Assembly (NCBI RefSeq): GCF_030064125.1
Contig: NZ_CP125957.1
Coordinates: 2,418,001-2,482,000 of the forward strand
DNA: 64,000 nt
Source: Pseudomonas sp. G2-4
GTDB lineage: Bacteria > Pseudomonadota > Gammaproteobacteria > Pseudomonadales > Pseudomonadaceae
Direction of reading: 5' to 3'
The translations under genes were made by a program, and so were the position numbers. Positions within the stretch are counted from its first letter, which is position 1; each line of letters begins with the position of its first letter. This document shows positions 8,639 to 17,496 of the stretch, piece by piece. Under the pieces are notes generated by a model. That model did not search any database. It was not told where the DNA came from and saw only the letters and a list, made by a program, of their open reading frames with translations.

Positions 8639-10423
8639 TCAGTGAGAATGCCGCGGCTCACCGCTACGAGCGATCACGCGCAAATGCAACGTGGCAGGCT
8701 CCAGGCAACCCCCCGTGGACAGCTGTCCCACCAGTTGTCGATACAGCTCCTGCCAAGGCGTTTGCGACGGCGGAATATTGGGTGTCCACTCCAGTCGGCG
8801 CTGGGCCATCTCGGCCTCGTCGATCAGCAGGTTCACGGTTCGGGTGTTGAGGTCCACCTTCAGGCGGTCGTTGGTTTTTAGTAACGCCAAGCCGCCGCCG
8901 ATGGCTGCCTCAGGGGACATATTGAGGATCGATGGGCTCGCCGAGGTGCCGCTCTGGCGGCCGTCGCCAAGGCAGGGCAGGGAGTCGATGCCTTGTTTGA
9001 TCAGGGCGGCGGGCGGCGCCATGTTCACCACTTCGGCACTGCCGGGGTAGCCCACGGTGCCGACACCGCGGATGACCAGGATGCAGCGCTCGTCGATGTC
9101 CAGCGCCGGGTCGTCAATGCGAGCGTGATAATCCTCCGGGCCTTCGAACACGATAGCCCGGGCTTCAAAGCTATTCTCGGCGCCGGGTTCGGACAGGTAG
9201 GTTTTGCGGAACGCTTCGCCCACCACCGACATCTTCATGATCGCACTGTCGAAGAAATTGCCACTCAGAACGATAAACCCGGCGCGGTGCTTGAGCGGGG
9301 TGTCGAAGGGGTAGATCACATCGGTGTTGCTGGTCAGGCTGCTGCTGACGATTTCGCCGATGCTCCTGCCGCTGACCGTGGCGCAGTCTTCATGCAGGCG
9401 TCCGGCTTTTTGCAGTTCATGCATGACCGCGGGCACGCCGCCGGCCCGATGGAAACCTTCACCCAGGTATTTGCCCGCCGGCATGCAATTGACCAGCAGC
9501 GGCACGTCCTCGCCAATCCGTTGCCAATCATCCAGGCTCAGCTCGACGCCCATGTGCCGCGCAATGGCGATCAGGTGCGGCGGGCAGTTGCTGGAGGCGC
9601 CGAGTGCCGAGGCGACGGCGATGGCGTTCTCGAAGGCTTCGCGGGTCATGATCTGCGAGGGGCGTATGTCTTGCAGCACCAGTTCGCAAATGCGCTTGCC
9701 GGTGGCATAGGCCATCTGCCCGCGCTCGCGATAGGGCGCCGGAATGCTCGCGCAACCGGGCAGCGACATGCCCAGGGCCTCGGCCAGGGCGTTCATCGAC
9801 AGGGCGGTACCCATGGTGTTGCAGTGCCCCACTGACGGCGATGCGGCGGTGGTCATTTCCATGAAGCCTTCGTAATCGATCTCGCCGGCCGCCATCAGAT
9901 TGCGCGCATGCCAGAGCACCGTGCCCGAGCCAATCAGTTCACCCTTGTGGTGGCCGTCGAGCATCGGCCCGCCGGACAGGACAATGGCCGGCAGGTCGGT
10001 GGTCGCCGCGGCCATCAGGCAGGCGGGGGTGGTCTTGTCGCAACCGGTGGTGAGCACCACACCGTCCAATGGATAACCGTGGAGAATCTCCACCAGCCCC
10101 AGGTAGGCCAGGTTGCGGTCCAGCGCAGCGGTGGGCCGGCGCGATTGTTCGGCGATCGGATGCACCGGGAATTCCATGGGTATGCCGCCAGCGTCACGAA
10201 TACCGGCCTTGACCCGTTGCGCCAGTTCCAGATGATGACGGTTGCAGGGTGTCAGGTCGCTGCCGGTCTGGGCGATGCCGATGATCGGGCGTCCCGATTG
10301 CAACTCTTCGCGGGTCATCCCGTAGTTCATGTAGCGCTCGACATACAAGGCTGTCATGTCCGCGTGGGCCGGATCATTGAACCATTGCTCGCTGCGCAGG
10401 CGGCGTCTTGGCGTGTCACTCAT
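8639..10423 (-). CDS. IlvD/Edd-family sugar-acid dehydratase (xylonate/arabonate type)
   Basis: 594 residues, the size of pentonate dehydratases such as Caulobacter XylD rather than IlvD proper. Fe-S/metal-site motifs are in place: TTGCDKTTPACLMAA, GHCNTMGTALSMNALAEALG, SLPGCASIPAPYRERG and SNCPPHLIAIARHMG. The reaction would remove water from a C5 or C6 aldonate to give a 2-keto-3-deoxy acid in the cytosol. Its operon partner just upstream is a FAH-fold enzyme of the size of 2-keto-3-deoxy-xylonate dehydratase, so the pair looks like a Weimberg-type non-phosphorylative route. The exact sugar acid (xylonate, arabonate, fuconate) cannot be settled from sequence alone. Confidence 0.88.
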   Translation of the reverse strand: MSDTPRRRLRSEQWFNDPAHADMTALYVERYMNYGMTREELQSGRPIIGIAQTGSDLTPCNRHHLELAQRVKAGIRDAGGIPMEFPVHPIAEQSRRPTAALDRNLAYLGLVEILHGYPLDGVVLTTGCDKTTPACLMAAATTDLPAIVLSGGPMLDGHHKGELIGSGTVLWHARNLMAAGEIDYEGFMEMTTAASPSVGHCNTMGTALSMNALAEALGMSLPGCASIPAPYRERGQMAYATGKRICELVLQDIRPSQIMTREAFENAIAVASALGASSNCPPHLIAIARHMGVELSLDDWQRIGEDVPLLVNCMPAGKYLGEGFHRAGGVPAVMHELQKAGRLHEDCATVSGRSIGEIVSSSLTSNTDVIYPFDTPLKHRAGFIVLSGNFFDSAIMKMSVVGEAFRKTYLSEPGAENSFEARAIVFEGPEDYHARIDDPALDIDERCILVIRGVGTVGYPGSAEVVNMAPPAALIKQGIDSLPCLGDGRQSGTSASPSILNMSPEAAIGGGLALLKTNDRLKVDLNTRTVNLLIDEAEMAQRRLEWTPNIPPSQTPWQELYRQLVGQLSTGGCLEPATLHLRVIARSGEPRHSH

Positions 10424-10471
10424 GATTCATTTCTCTCTTGTAATTAGTTGAATCGGCAGACTGTTTGTACG

Positions 10472-11653
10472 TCAGCGGGCGAGCAATCCCCGGGAGGCGA
10501 GGTTGCGCAGCAGGGCGCTGAGGCCGAAGGTCCAGGGCGCGGCGTCAGCGCTGTGGGTGACCTGATTATGCAGGCTCCCGAGCAACGGACTGCTGATACT
10601 GACCCGGTCTCCGAGTTTGTGGGTGAAACCGCCGCCGACGTGATCACGATCTTCAGTGGGGGCGAACAGCGTCCCCAGGAACAACAGGAAACCATCCGGG
10701 TACTGGTGATTGGCATTGAGGGTCTGACCTGCCAGGTCCAGCGGGTCACGACTGATCTGGCTCATGGAGCTGGAGCCGTGCAGGCGATAACCGTCCTCGC
10801 CTTGTACCTCCAGATCGACCACGCAGGCCCGCACATCATCCAGGCTGAAGTGCTCGTCGAACAGGCGAATGAACGGCCCGATGGCGCAGGACGCATTGTT
10901 GTCCTTGGCTTTACTCAGCAACAGCGCACTGCGGCCTTCGAAATCCCGCAGATTGACGTCGTTGCCCAACGTGGCGCCGTGGACCTGGCCACGGCTGTTC
11001 ACGGCCAGCACCACTTCGGGTTCCGGGTTATTCCATTGGGAACCGGGATGAATACCGATGTGGCTGCCACTGCCGACGGCGGCCAGCACGGGCGCCTTGG
11101 TGAATATTTCCGCGTCCGGACCGATGCCGACTTCCAGGTACTGCGACCACATGCCCTGTTCGATAAGCAAGGCTTTCAAGCGCATGGCTTGCTCGGAGCC
11201 CGGTACGATCGAGCGCAAGTTATCGCCGATCACGCTGTGCACGGTGGCGCGTACGGCTTCAGCTTTGGCCGCGTCACCGCCTGCCTGCTCCTCGATCACC
11301 CGCTCGATCATGCTGGCGGCGAAGGTCACGCCAGCGGCCTTGATCACTTGTAAATCCAGGGGTGGCAACAGCGACGGTTTGGACGGGTCGAGGTCAGGGC
11401 CCGTGTTGGCCAACAGGGCTTCGACACTGGCGATGAAGGTGCCGGGGGTCTGTCTCACGGCGGCCAGTGGCGATTCTGTTTCCAGCAAGTCACTCAACGT
11501 CGCGAAACGATCCGACAGATCGAACACCCCGTCGCTGCGCAGCACGATGGGCGAAGGTCCTGCGATCCGGCCAGGTACCCAGGCGCGGCCAATCAGGGTT
11601 CCGGCCACCCCATCGACCGGCAGGGTGTTCTCGGGAGTAAGCAATGGCGACAT
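10472..11653 (-). CDS. FAH-family 2-keto-3-deoxy-sugar-acid dehydratase
   Basis: 393 residues of fumarylacetoacetate-hydrolase fold, with the catalytic domain at about 170-393. It is longer than simple FAH hydrolases and matches the ~390-residue XylX type that converts 2-keto-3-deoxypentonate to 2-oxoglutarate semialdehyde. Visible landmarks include GSGSHIGIHPGSQWNNPEPE (acidic metal ligands), GNDVNLRDFEGRSALLLSKA and DGFLLFLGTLFAP. It precedes the IlvD-type dehydratase by 48 bases on the same strand. AGGAAG lies upstream of the 11653 ATG. It is divergent from a LysR gene with a palindrome between them. A dehydrogenase for the product is not in this operon; one of the aldehyde dehydrogenases in the window could serve. 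Confidence 0.8.
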   Translation of the reverse strand: MSPLLTPENTLPVDGVAGTLIGRAWVPGRIAGPSPIVLRSDGVFDLSDRFATLSDLLETESPLAAVRQTPGTFIASVEALLANTGPDLDPSKPSLLPPLDLQVIKAAGVTFAASMIERVIEEQAGGDAAKAEAVRATVHSVIGDNLRSIVPGSEQAMRLKALLIEQGMWSQYLEVGIGPDAEIFTKAPVLAAVGSGSHIGIHPGSQWNNPEPEVVLAVNSRGQVHGATLGNDVNLRDFEGRSALLLSKAKDNNASCAIGPFIRLFDEHFSLDDVRACVVDLEVQGEDGYRLHGSSSMSQISRDPLDLAGQTLNANHQYPDGFLLFLGTLFAPTEDRDHVGGGFTHKLGDRVSISSPLLGSLHNQVTHSADAAPWTFGLSALLRNLASRGLLAR

Positions 11654-11733
11654 GGAGAGGCTTCCTGATTTTTTGTAGTGCTTTCACGCTAGGGTGGGCT
11701 GTCGATAAACTCCAATGAGATATATTCAGTATT

Positions 11734-11752
11734 CGATAACGCCAGGTTATTG
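11734..11752. promoter_or_regulatory. Putative LysR operator in divergent promoter
   Basis: CGATAACGCCAGGTTATTG: arms CGATAAC and GTTATTG with a 5-base centre, one mismatch. The same motif in perfect form recurs at 12898-12916 before the permease operon. It lies between the FAH gene and the LysR gene and fits the T-N11-A pattern of LysR sites. Confidence 0.6.
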
Positions 11753-11770
11753 CCGGCCCGAGGAATGTAC

Positions 11771-12709
11771 ATGTCTGATCTGTCCTTTTCCAACTTCTGC
11801 GCTTGGCTCAAATTCCGGCATCTGCTGCTGATCGATACCTTGGGGCGCACCCGCAATATGCATGTGGCGTCGCAGCAGATGAACCTCAGCCAGCCGGCCG
11901 TCAGCAAGATGCTCAAGGAAATCGAAAGCCTGCTCGGCTTTGCGTTGTTCGAACGGCTGCCGCGGAGCATGCCGCCCACGGCATTGGGCGAGCATGTGCT
12001 GCGTTATGCGCAGATCGCCTTGAATGACGCACGTTCGTTCGTCGAGCAAATCAGCAGCCTGCGCGAGGGCGGTCACGGCTACCTCAAGGTCGGTGGCATT
12101 TTTGCCGCGACGGCGGTGGCCTTGCCCGAGGCGATCCTGCAAATCAAACAACGTTGGCCGTTGCTGTCGATTGAAGTCGTGGAGCAGACCAGTAATCACC
12201 TGATGGAAATGCTCGAAGAGAAGAAGCTCGACCTGGCGGTGGCCCGTTTTACCGATCAAAGCCAGCAGCAGCGTTATGACTTCCAGCCTCTGGCGCCGGA
12301 GCCGTTCTGCATCGTGGTCAACAGCCGTCATCCGCTGGCAAACGCCGGGCCGGTCTCCTTGCAGCAATTGGTGGATTTGCCGTGGATTCTCTATCCGGTC
12401 GGTACGCCCATTCGTGCTCGCATGGAACTGGCCTTTGCCGAGGCCGGGGTAGGGATGCCGCGTAACACCATCGACACCATCTCCATGCAGACTTTCCTCC
12501 AGGTCCTGCAGCGTGGCCCCATGATCGGGATGTTGCCTGATGCCATGGTTCATCCGCTGCTCGAGAGTGGCCAGTTGAGAACCCTCGACACCCCGTTGCA
12601 CTTGGTACCGCAGGACTACGGCATCCTTACGCGCAAGGACGAACCGCTGGTAGGTGCGGCGCTGGAGTTCGCCGAGATTCTCAAGGATAACGCCCGCCTG
12701 AGCGGTTGA
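11771..12709 (+). CDS. LysR-family regulator of sugar-acid catabolism
   Basis: 312 residues from the ATG at 11771, preceded by GAGGA at 11760-11764. The winged HTH (residues ~20-65) includes NMHVASQQMNLSQPAVSKML and LFERLPRSMPPTALGEHVL. The rest is a LysR co-inducer domain. It sits between two sugar-acid operons: the divergent dehydratase pair and the MFS-SDR-FAH operon. Both promoters contain CGATAAC-N5-GTTATYG, so this protein probably activates both in response to a sugar-acid intermediate. Regulation is inferred from motif sharing and position. Confidence 0.88.
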   Translation: MSDLSFSNFCAWLKFRHLLLIDTLGRTRNMHVASQQMNLSQPAVSKMLKEIESLLGFALFERLPRSMPPTALGEHVLRYAQIALNDARSFVEQISSLREGGHGYLKVGGIFAATAVALPEAILQIKQRWPLLSIEVVEQTSNHLMEMLEEKKLDLAVARFTDQSQQQRYDFQPLAPEPFCIVVNSRHPLANAGPVSLQQLVDLPWILYPVGTPIRARMELAFAEAGVGMPRNTIDTISMQTFLQVLQRGPMIGMLPDAMVHPLLESGQLRTLDTPLHLVPQDYGILTRKDEPLVGAALEFAEILKDNARLSG

Positions 12710-12715
12710 ATGTGC

Positions 12716-12885
12716 CGCCGCCATCGCGAGCAAGCTCGCTCCCACAGGGGGCCGGAGTGTGGCGGTATTTCAGTCAACACAAAACAACTGTGGGAGCGAG
12801 CTTGCTCGCGATGGCGGCGGATCAGCCTGCGCTGAATCCTGTGGCGAGGGAGCTTGCTCCCGCTGGGCTACGCAGTAGCCCTTGC
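12716..12885. repeat. Mixed REP cluster
   Basis: An inverted pair of one REP type lies at about 12716-12746 and 12788-12820, with GCGAGCAAGCTCGCTCCCAC in one orientation and its complement in the other. A single element of the other type (TGTGGCGAGGGAGCTTGCTC) follows at 12840-12868, with GGGCTACGCAGTAGCCC at the end. The cluster probably also limits read-through from the LysR gene into the permease promoter. Confidence 0.85.
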
Positions 12886-12897
12886 CAACCTAAGCCT

Positions 12898-12916
12898 CGA
12901 TAACAATACGTTATCG
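12898..12916. promoter_or_regulatory. Putative LysR operator before MFS-SDR-FAH operon
   Basis: CGATAACAATACGTTATCG, a perfect 7+5+7 inverted repeat 115 bases before the permease start codon. It matches the imperfect copy at 11734-11752, which makes it a good candidate binding site for the adjacent LysR protein. Confidence 0.65.
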
Positions 12917-13031
12917 ACTAATCCAAAAATGCCATTGGGAAGAATCGATTCCCGACAGTAGAGTCCTCGTTCAATCGCCGGATGAGTCACTCATTCGACG
13001 TGACCCAATAAAAACAATCAGGGGTTACCTC

Positions 13032-14411
13032 ATGCAAACCATCTCCGAGCCGTTGCCCGCCCAGGCCGCTTGCGAACCGGATTTCGAAGACCGAACCTAC
13101 CGCAAGGTCATCTGGCGCATCCTTCCCGTCCTGCTCTTGTGCTACATGGCTGCGTACCTTGATCGGGTGAACATCGGTTTTGCCAAGCTCGACATGCTCA
13201 ACGAGCTGCAATTCAGCAACACCGTGTATGCCTTGGGCGCCAGTATGTTTTTCTGGGGCTACTTCCTCTTCGAAGTCCCCAGCAACCTGTTGCTGCATCG
13301 CTTTGGCGCGCGGTTCTGGATTGCCCGGATCATGCTGTCCTGGGCAGTGATCTCCATGGCCGTGGCCTACACTGTGCCGCTGGCGGGCTTCTTCCACATC
13401 GAGTCGAGCAGCATGTTCTACGTGCTGCGTTTTTTACTGGGTATCTGTGAAGCCGGCTTTTTCCCAGGGGTGATCCTGTACCTCAACTACTGGTTTCCAA
13501 CCCATCGGCAAAGCCGCGTGATGTCTGGTTTCCTACTGGCCCTGCCGGTCAGCTTGACCCTCGGCGGCATACTTTCCGGTTGGCTGATGAATAGCATGCA
13601 AGGGGTGCATGGCTTATCCGGCTGGCAATGGATGTTGCTCATCGAAGGCATTCCTTCGATCATCATGGCGTTCGTGGTGATTGCCTGCCTGGCCGACAAC
13701 ATCGACAAAGCCAAATGGTTGTCTGCTGCGGAAAAAGCCTTGCTCAAGGCTAACCTGCAAACGGACAACCAGGGCAAGGCCACACGCTTGAGCGAAGTGT
13801 TCTTCAACCCACGGGTATGGTTGCTGGTGCTGATCCTGCTGACCTTCAACACCGGCTTCTACGGCTTGGCCTTCTGGATGCCTTCGATCATCAAGAGCAC
13901 GGGCATCACCAACAGCCTGCACATCGGTTTGCTCACCGCCATTCCTTACTCGGTGGCCATTGTGGCGATGCTGCTCAACGCCCGACACTCCAACCGTACC
14001 GGTGAGCGACGCCTGCACGCGGCTGTTCCGGCTTTCATCGGGGGTGTTGGCCTGATCCTCAGTGCGTACTTCGCCGACAACCTGGTGTTGTCCGTGCTTT
14101 TCCTGAGCGTCTCCGCTTCAGGGATTCTCAGCCTGATGCCGATTTTCTGGACCCTGCCCGGGACGGTGCTGTCCGGCGTCGCTGCCGCAGCCGGTATTGG
14201 CATGATCAATGCCATCGGTAACTTGTCAGGGTTCACCGGCTCGATGATCACCGCCGTGGCGGAAACCCTCACGGGCAACATCAACAACGGCACCTATGTA
14301 CTGGCCTTGTGTCTGCTGGTCAGCGGTGGGCTGATCCTGGCCATTCCCGCGTCGATGCTCGGCAGGACGCCGAAAGACGCGCCCATGGCCGCGAAACTGG
14401 AAGCCGCATGA
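13032..14411 (+). CDS. MFS transporter, anion:cation symporter (ACS) family
   Basis: 459 residues with about 12 membrane helices. The ACS signature appears early: YLDRVNIGFAKL, then LGASMFFWGYFLFEVPSNLL, as in transporters for glucarate, galactonate, phthalate and related acids. It acts in the inner membrane, probably importing a sugar acid with protons. AGGGG precedes the ATG. The gene overlaps the following SDR gene by four bases (ATGA), so the two are translationally coupled. With the SDR and FAH enzyme it forms an uptake-plus-degradation operon. Confidence 0.9.
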   Translation: MQTISEPLPAQAACEPDFEDRTYRKVIWRILPVLLLCYMAAYLDRVNIGFAKLDMLNELQFSNTVYALGASMFFWGYFLFEVPSNLLLHRFGARFWIARIMLSWAVISMAVAYTVPLAGFFHIESSSMFYVLRFLLGICEAGFFPGVILYLNYWFPTHRQSRVMSGFLLALPVSLTLGGILSGWLMNSMQGVHGLSGWQWMLLIEGIPSIIMAFVVIACLADNIDKAKWLSAAEKALLKANLQTDNQGKATRLSEVFFNPRVWLLVLILLTFNTGFYGLAFWMPSIIKSTGITNSLHIGLLTAIPYSVAIVAMLLNARHSNRTGERRLHAAVPAFIGGVGLILSAYFADNLVLSVLFLSVSASGILSLMPIFWTLPGTVLSGVAAAAGIGMINAIGNLSGFTGSMITAVAETLTGNINNGTYVLALCLLVSGGLILAIPASMLGRTPKDAPMAAKLEAA

Positions 14412-15148
14412 ACATGCAGCACAAACGAGTGTTGGTCACGGCGGCGGGGCAGGGTATCGGCCTTGCCAGCGCCGTGGCTTTCGCCCGGGCCGGTGCCGAG
14501 GTGTTCGCCAGTGACATCGATATCCAGGCGCTGGCGGGCATCGACGGGATCACCGCCCTGACCCTGGACGTCACCTCGACCGATGCGATCCACGCCGCCT
14601 GCGCACGAATCGGCGGATTGGACGTGTTGTTCAACTGTGCCGGTTACGTGCACAGCGGCAACATCCTCGAGTGCGACGAAGCGGCCTGGGCGCGTTCGAT
14701 GGACCTCAATGTCACGGCCATGTACCGGATGATCCGCGTGTTCCTGCCGGGCATGTTGGCGCGTGGTGGCGGCTCGATCATCAACATGGCGTCGGTGGCG
14801 TCGAGCATCAAGGGCGTACCGAACCGTTTTGCCTATGCAGCCAGCAAGGCGGCAGTGGTGGGCCTGACGAAGGCCGTCGCCATCGACTTCGTTGGCCAGG
14901 GTATTCGCTGCAATGCGATCTGCCCGGGTACGGTGGATTCTCCGTCGCTGCGCCAGCGCATTGCCGCCCAGGCCGCGCAACAGGGCGTCGATGAAGGGCA
15001 GGTCTACCGGCAATTCCTCGAACGCCAGCCCATGGGCCGTATCGGCAGCACCGAAGAAATCGCGCAGTTGGCCGTGTATCTGGGCAGCGATGCGTCGACC
15101 TACACCACCGGTGGTGTGCATGTCATTGATGGCGGCATGACGCTCTGA
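14408..15148 (+). CDS. SDR dehydrogenase, 2-keto-3-deoxy-L-fuconate dehydrogenase-like
   Basis: 246 residues, starting at the ATG that overlaps the permease stop. It has the glycine motif TAAGQGIGLA, FNCAG, catalytic Ser in NMASVASSIKG and the YAASK pair, all intact. DGGMTL closes the protein, as in classical SDRs. The pattern closely resembles 2-keto-3-deoxy-L-fuconate (or rhamnonate) dehydrogenase, which oxidises C4 to a 2,4-diketo-3-deoxy acid. The next gene encodes the hydrolase expected to split that product into pyruvate and lactate, which supports the call. NAD+ use is inferred. Confidence 0.85.
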   Translation: MNMQHKRVLVTAAGQGIGLASAVAFARAGAEVFASDIDIQALAGIDGITALTLDVTSTDAIHAACARIGGLDVLFNCAGYVHSGNILECDEAAWARSMDLNVTAMYRMIRVFLPGMLARGGGSIINMASVASSIKGVPNRFAYAASKAAVVGLTKAVAIDFVGQGIRCNAICPGTVDSPSLRQRIAAQAAQQGVDEGQVYRQFLERQPMGRIGSTEEIAQLAVYLGSDASTYTTGGVHVIDGGMTL

Positions 15149-15185
15149 GCCCGGTGTTCACGTTGAGTTTGAGCAGGAGAATTCC

Positions 15186-16034
15186 ATGAAACTGTTGCGT
15201 TACGGCGAAAAAGGTTCGGAGAAACCCGGGCTGCTGGATGCCGACAATCAGATCCGCGACCTGTCGGGGCATGTGCCGGACATCGCCGGACAAGCCCTGA
15301 GTCCGGACAGCCTGGCCGCGCTCGCCGCCCTCGATCCACGCAGCCTGCCGATCGTCGCCGGCCAGCCACGGATCGGCGCCTGTGTCGGGCAAGTCGGCAA
15401 ATTCATCTGCATCGGCCTGAACTATGCCGACCATGCGGCCGAGTCGAACATGGACGTGCCGAAAGAGCCGATCATCTTCAACAAGTGGACCAGCGCCATC
15501 TGCGGGCCGAACGACAACATCCAGATTCCACGGGGCTCGCTCAAGACCGACTGGGAAGTGGAGCTGGGCGTGGTCATCGGTAAAGGCGGGCGCTACATCG
15601 ATGAAGCGAATGCCCTGGAACATGTCGCGGGCTATTGCGTTATCAACGATGTGTCGGAGCGTGAGTGGCAGTTGGAACGCGGCGGCACGTGGGACAAGGG
15701 CAAGGGTTTCGATACCTTCGGTCCCCTTGGACCGTGGTTGGTCACCCAGGATGAAGTCGGTGATCCCCATGACCTCGATCTCTGGCTGGAGGTCGATGGG
15801 CACCGCTATCAGAACGGCAATACTCGAACCTTGATCTTCAGTGTGCCGCAGCTGATTGCCTACCTGAGCCGTTGCATGAGCCTGCAACCGGGGGATGTGA
15901 TCTCGACCGGGACACCGCCCGGGGTTGGCTTGGGCATCAAGCCCCAGCCGGTTTTCCTGCGTCCGGGACAGACCATGCGCCTGGGGATCGCGGGGCTGGG
16001 CGAGCAGCGTCAGGTGACGGTACAGGCGGATTGA
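15186..16034 (+). CDS. FAH-family 2,4-diketo-3-deoxy-L-fuconate hydrolase-like
   Basis: 282 residues of the fumarylacetoacetate-hydrolase fold, a size and pattern often mislabelled ureidoglycolate lyase. Motifs: KFICIGLNYADHAAESN, DWEVELGVVIGKGG (metal-binding Glu residues), FGPLGPWLVTQDE and STGTPPGVGLG. In L-fuconate and L-rhamnonate route III pathways this enzyme cleaves the 2,4-diketo-3-deoxy acid made by the preceding SDR, giving pyruvate and L-lactate. CAGGAG lies a few bases before the ATG. Activity on another acylpyruvate is possible. Confidence 0.85.
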   Translation: MKLLRYGEKGSEKPGLLDADNQIRDLSGHVPDIAGQALSPDSLAALAALDPRSLPIVAGQPRIGACVGQVGKFICIGLNYADHAAESNMDVPKEPIIFNKWTSAICGPNDNIQIPRGSLKTDWEVELGVVIGKGGRYIDEANALEHVAGYCVINDVSEREWQLERGGTWDKGKGFDTFGPLGPWLVTQDEVGDPHDLDLWLEVDGHRYQNGNTRTLIFSVPQLIAYLSRCMSLQPGDVISTGTPPGVGLGIKPQPVFLRPGQTMRLGIAGLGEQRQVTVQAD

Positions 16035-16216
16035 TCCTGCCGTCCTCGGCATTGGGCGGGATGGCTACGCATCGATTTCCCCATAGACGGCCAGCAGGAA
16101 GGAACCCGGCAGCGAGGCAAGCTGTCTCGTTGTAGGGGAGTATCCTCAACGCCTGATGCGCGCTCTGGCATCATGGATGTCAGTTATTTTGGGGCTATGC
16201 TCTCGCCGAGGCCGAT

Positions 16217-17467
16217 GTGGATCAAAACCGTCGTAACGACCTTTCCCTGGATGGTGTGAATTTTTTTCTCGCCGATGTGCGCGACGGGCTGGGTCCTTAC
16301 CTGGCGATCTATTTGTTGGCGGTGCACCGTTGGGAACCGGCCAGCATTGGCGTGGTAATGACGGTGGCGGCCATCGCCGGGCTCGTTGCCCAGGCACCCG
16401 CCGGCGCATTGATCGACGGGGTGCGCAGCAAGCGCGCCGTGGTGGCCGCTGCGGCGTTGCTGGTAACGCTGGCTTGCCTGGTGCTGCCATTCACCTCTTC
16501 GTTCGGCCTGGTGGCATTGACCCAGGCGGTCAGCGCCGTGGCGGCTTCGGTATTCGCCCCGGCCATTGCGGCGATTTCCCTGGGTATTACCGGCCCCAGG
16601 GCCTTCACGCGGCGCACCGGGCGCAACGAGACTTTCAACCATGCGGGTAACGCTTGTGCCGCGTTACTGGCCGGTGGGTTCGCCTGGTTGTTCGGGCCTA
16701 TCGCGGTGTTCTACCTGATGGCGGCGATGGCCTTGGCCAGCGTCGTGGCAGTCAGTTGCGTGTCGGCCAAGGCCATCGACCATGATGTGGCAAGAGGGCT
16801 CGAGGCCGGGCAACCGGCCCAGGGGCCGATGCCCTCGACGCTGCGCGTGCTGCTGGATAACCGCACACTGCTGCTGTTCGCCATTTGCTGCGGGTTATTC
16901 CACCTGGCGAACGCGGCGATGCTGCCCCTGGTCAGCCAGAAACTCGCCTTGGCCAATGCACACTTGGCCACGCCGCTGACCTCGGCCTGTATTGTCGCGG
17001 CGCAGTTGGTCATGGTGCCCATGGCCTGGCTGGTTGGCGTCAAGGCCGATGCCTGGGGACGCAAGCCGCTGCTTCTGGCGGGTTTCCTGATCCTGCCGAT
17101 TCGCGGCGTGCTGTACGTGCTCTCGGACGATCCTTACTGGCTGGTGGCCGTGCAATTGCTGGACGGCATCGGCGCCGGGCTGTTTGGCGCGCTGTTCCCC
17201 TTGGTGGTCAAGGACCTGACCCAGGGCACCGGGCACTTCAATGTCAGCCTCGGTGTGCTGTCGACCGTGTTCGGGCTCGGTGCCGCGTTGAGCAACAGCC
17301 TGGCCGGTTTCGTGGTGCAGGGGGCCGGCTACAGCGCTGCGTTCCTGACGCTGGCGGCGATTGCGACATTGGCATTTGGACTGCTGCTGGCCATGCCAGA
17401 GACCTTTACACCCAGTCGCGCTTCACCGTCCGATTCCCCGCCCGTGCCTGAGGGTGAGATCGCCTGA
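16217..17467 (+). CDS. MFS transporter of unknown substrate
   Basis: 416 residues with about 12 hydrophobic segments, starting at a GTG (16217); no ATG is available in frame. The conserved MFS loop 2-3 is recognisable as GALIDGVRSKRAV and its repeat as GVKADAWGRKPLLL. An odd feature is the N-terminal stretch SLDGVNFFLADVRDGLGPYL, found in a group of uncharacterised exporters and sugar-type transporters. It follows the sugar-acid operon after 182 bases and is convergent with the chemoreceptor gene; whether it is co-expressed with the permease operon is unclear. Confidence 0.82.
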   Translation: MDQNRRNDLSLDGVNFFLADVRDGLGPYLAIYLLAVHRWEPASIGVVMTVAAIAGLVAQAPAGALIDGVRSKRAVVAAAALLVTLACLVLPFTSSFGLVALTQAVSAVAASVFAPAIAAISLGITGPRAFTRRTGRNETFNHAGNACAALLAGGFAWLFGPIAVFYLMAAMALASVVAVSCVSAKAIDHDVARGLEAGQPAQGPMPSTLRVLLDNRTLLLFAICCGLFHLANAAMLPLVSQKLALANAHLATPLTSACIVAAQLVMVPMAWLVGVKADAWGRKPLLLAGFLILPIRGVLYVLSDDPYWLVAVQLLDGIGAGLFGALFPLVVKDLTQGTGHFNVSLGVLSTVFGLGAALSNSLAGFVVQGAGYSAAFLTLAAIATLAFGLLLAMPETFTPSRASPSDSPPVPEGEIA

Positions 17468-17496
17468 ATATAGGCATGCAGAGCCACGTTCCGCCC

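Noticed and set aside
10448-11353. Long plus-strand open frame opposite the FAH-type dehydratase
   Set aside because: Antisense shadow in GC-rich sequence; the minus-strand protein has clear FAH motifs. The same applies to frames at 8993-9835, 20533-21381, 21429-22841, 23075-24304, 24503-25618, 28340-29467 and 58965-60656.
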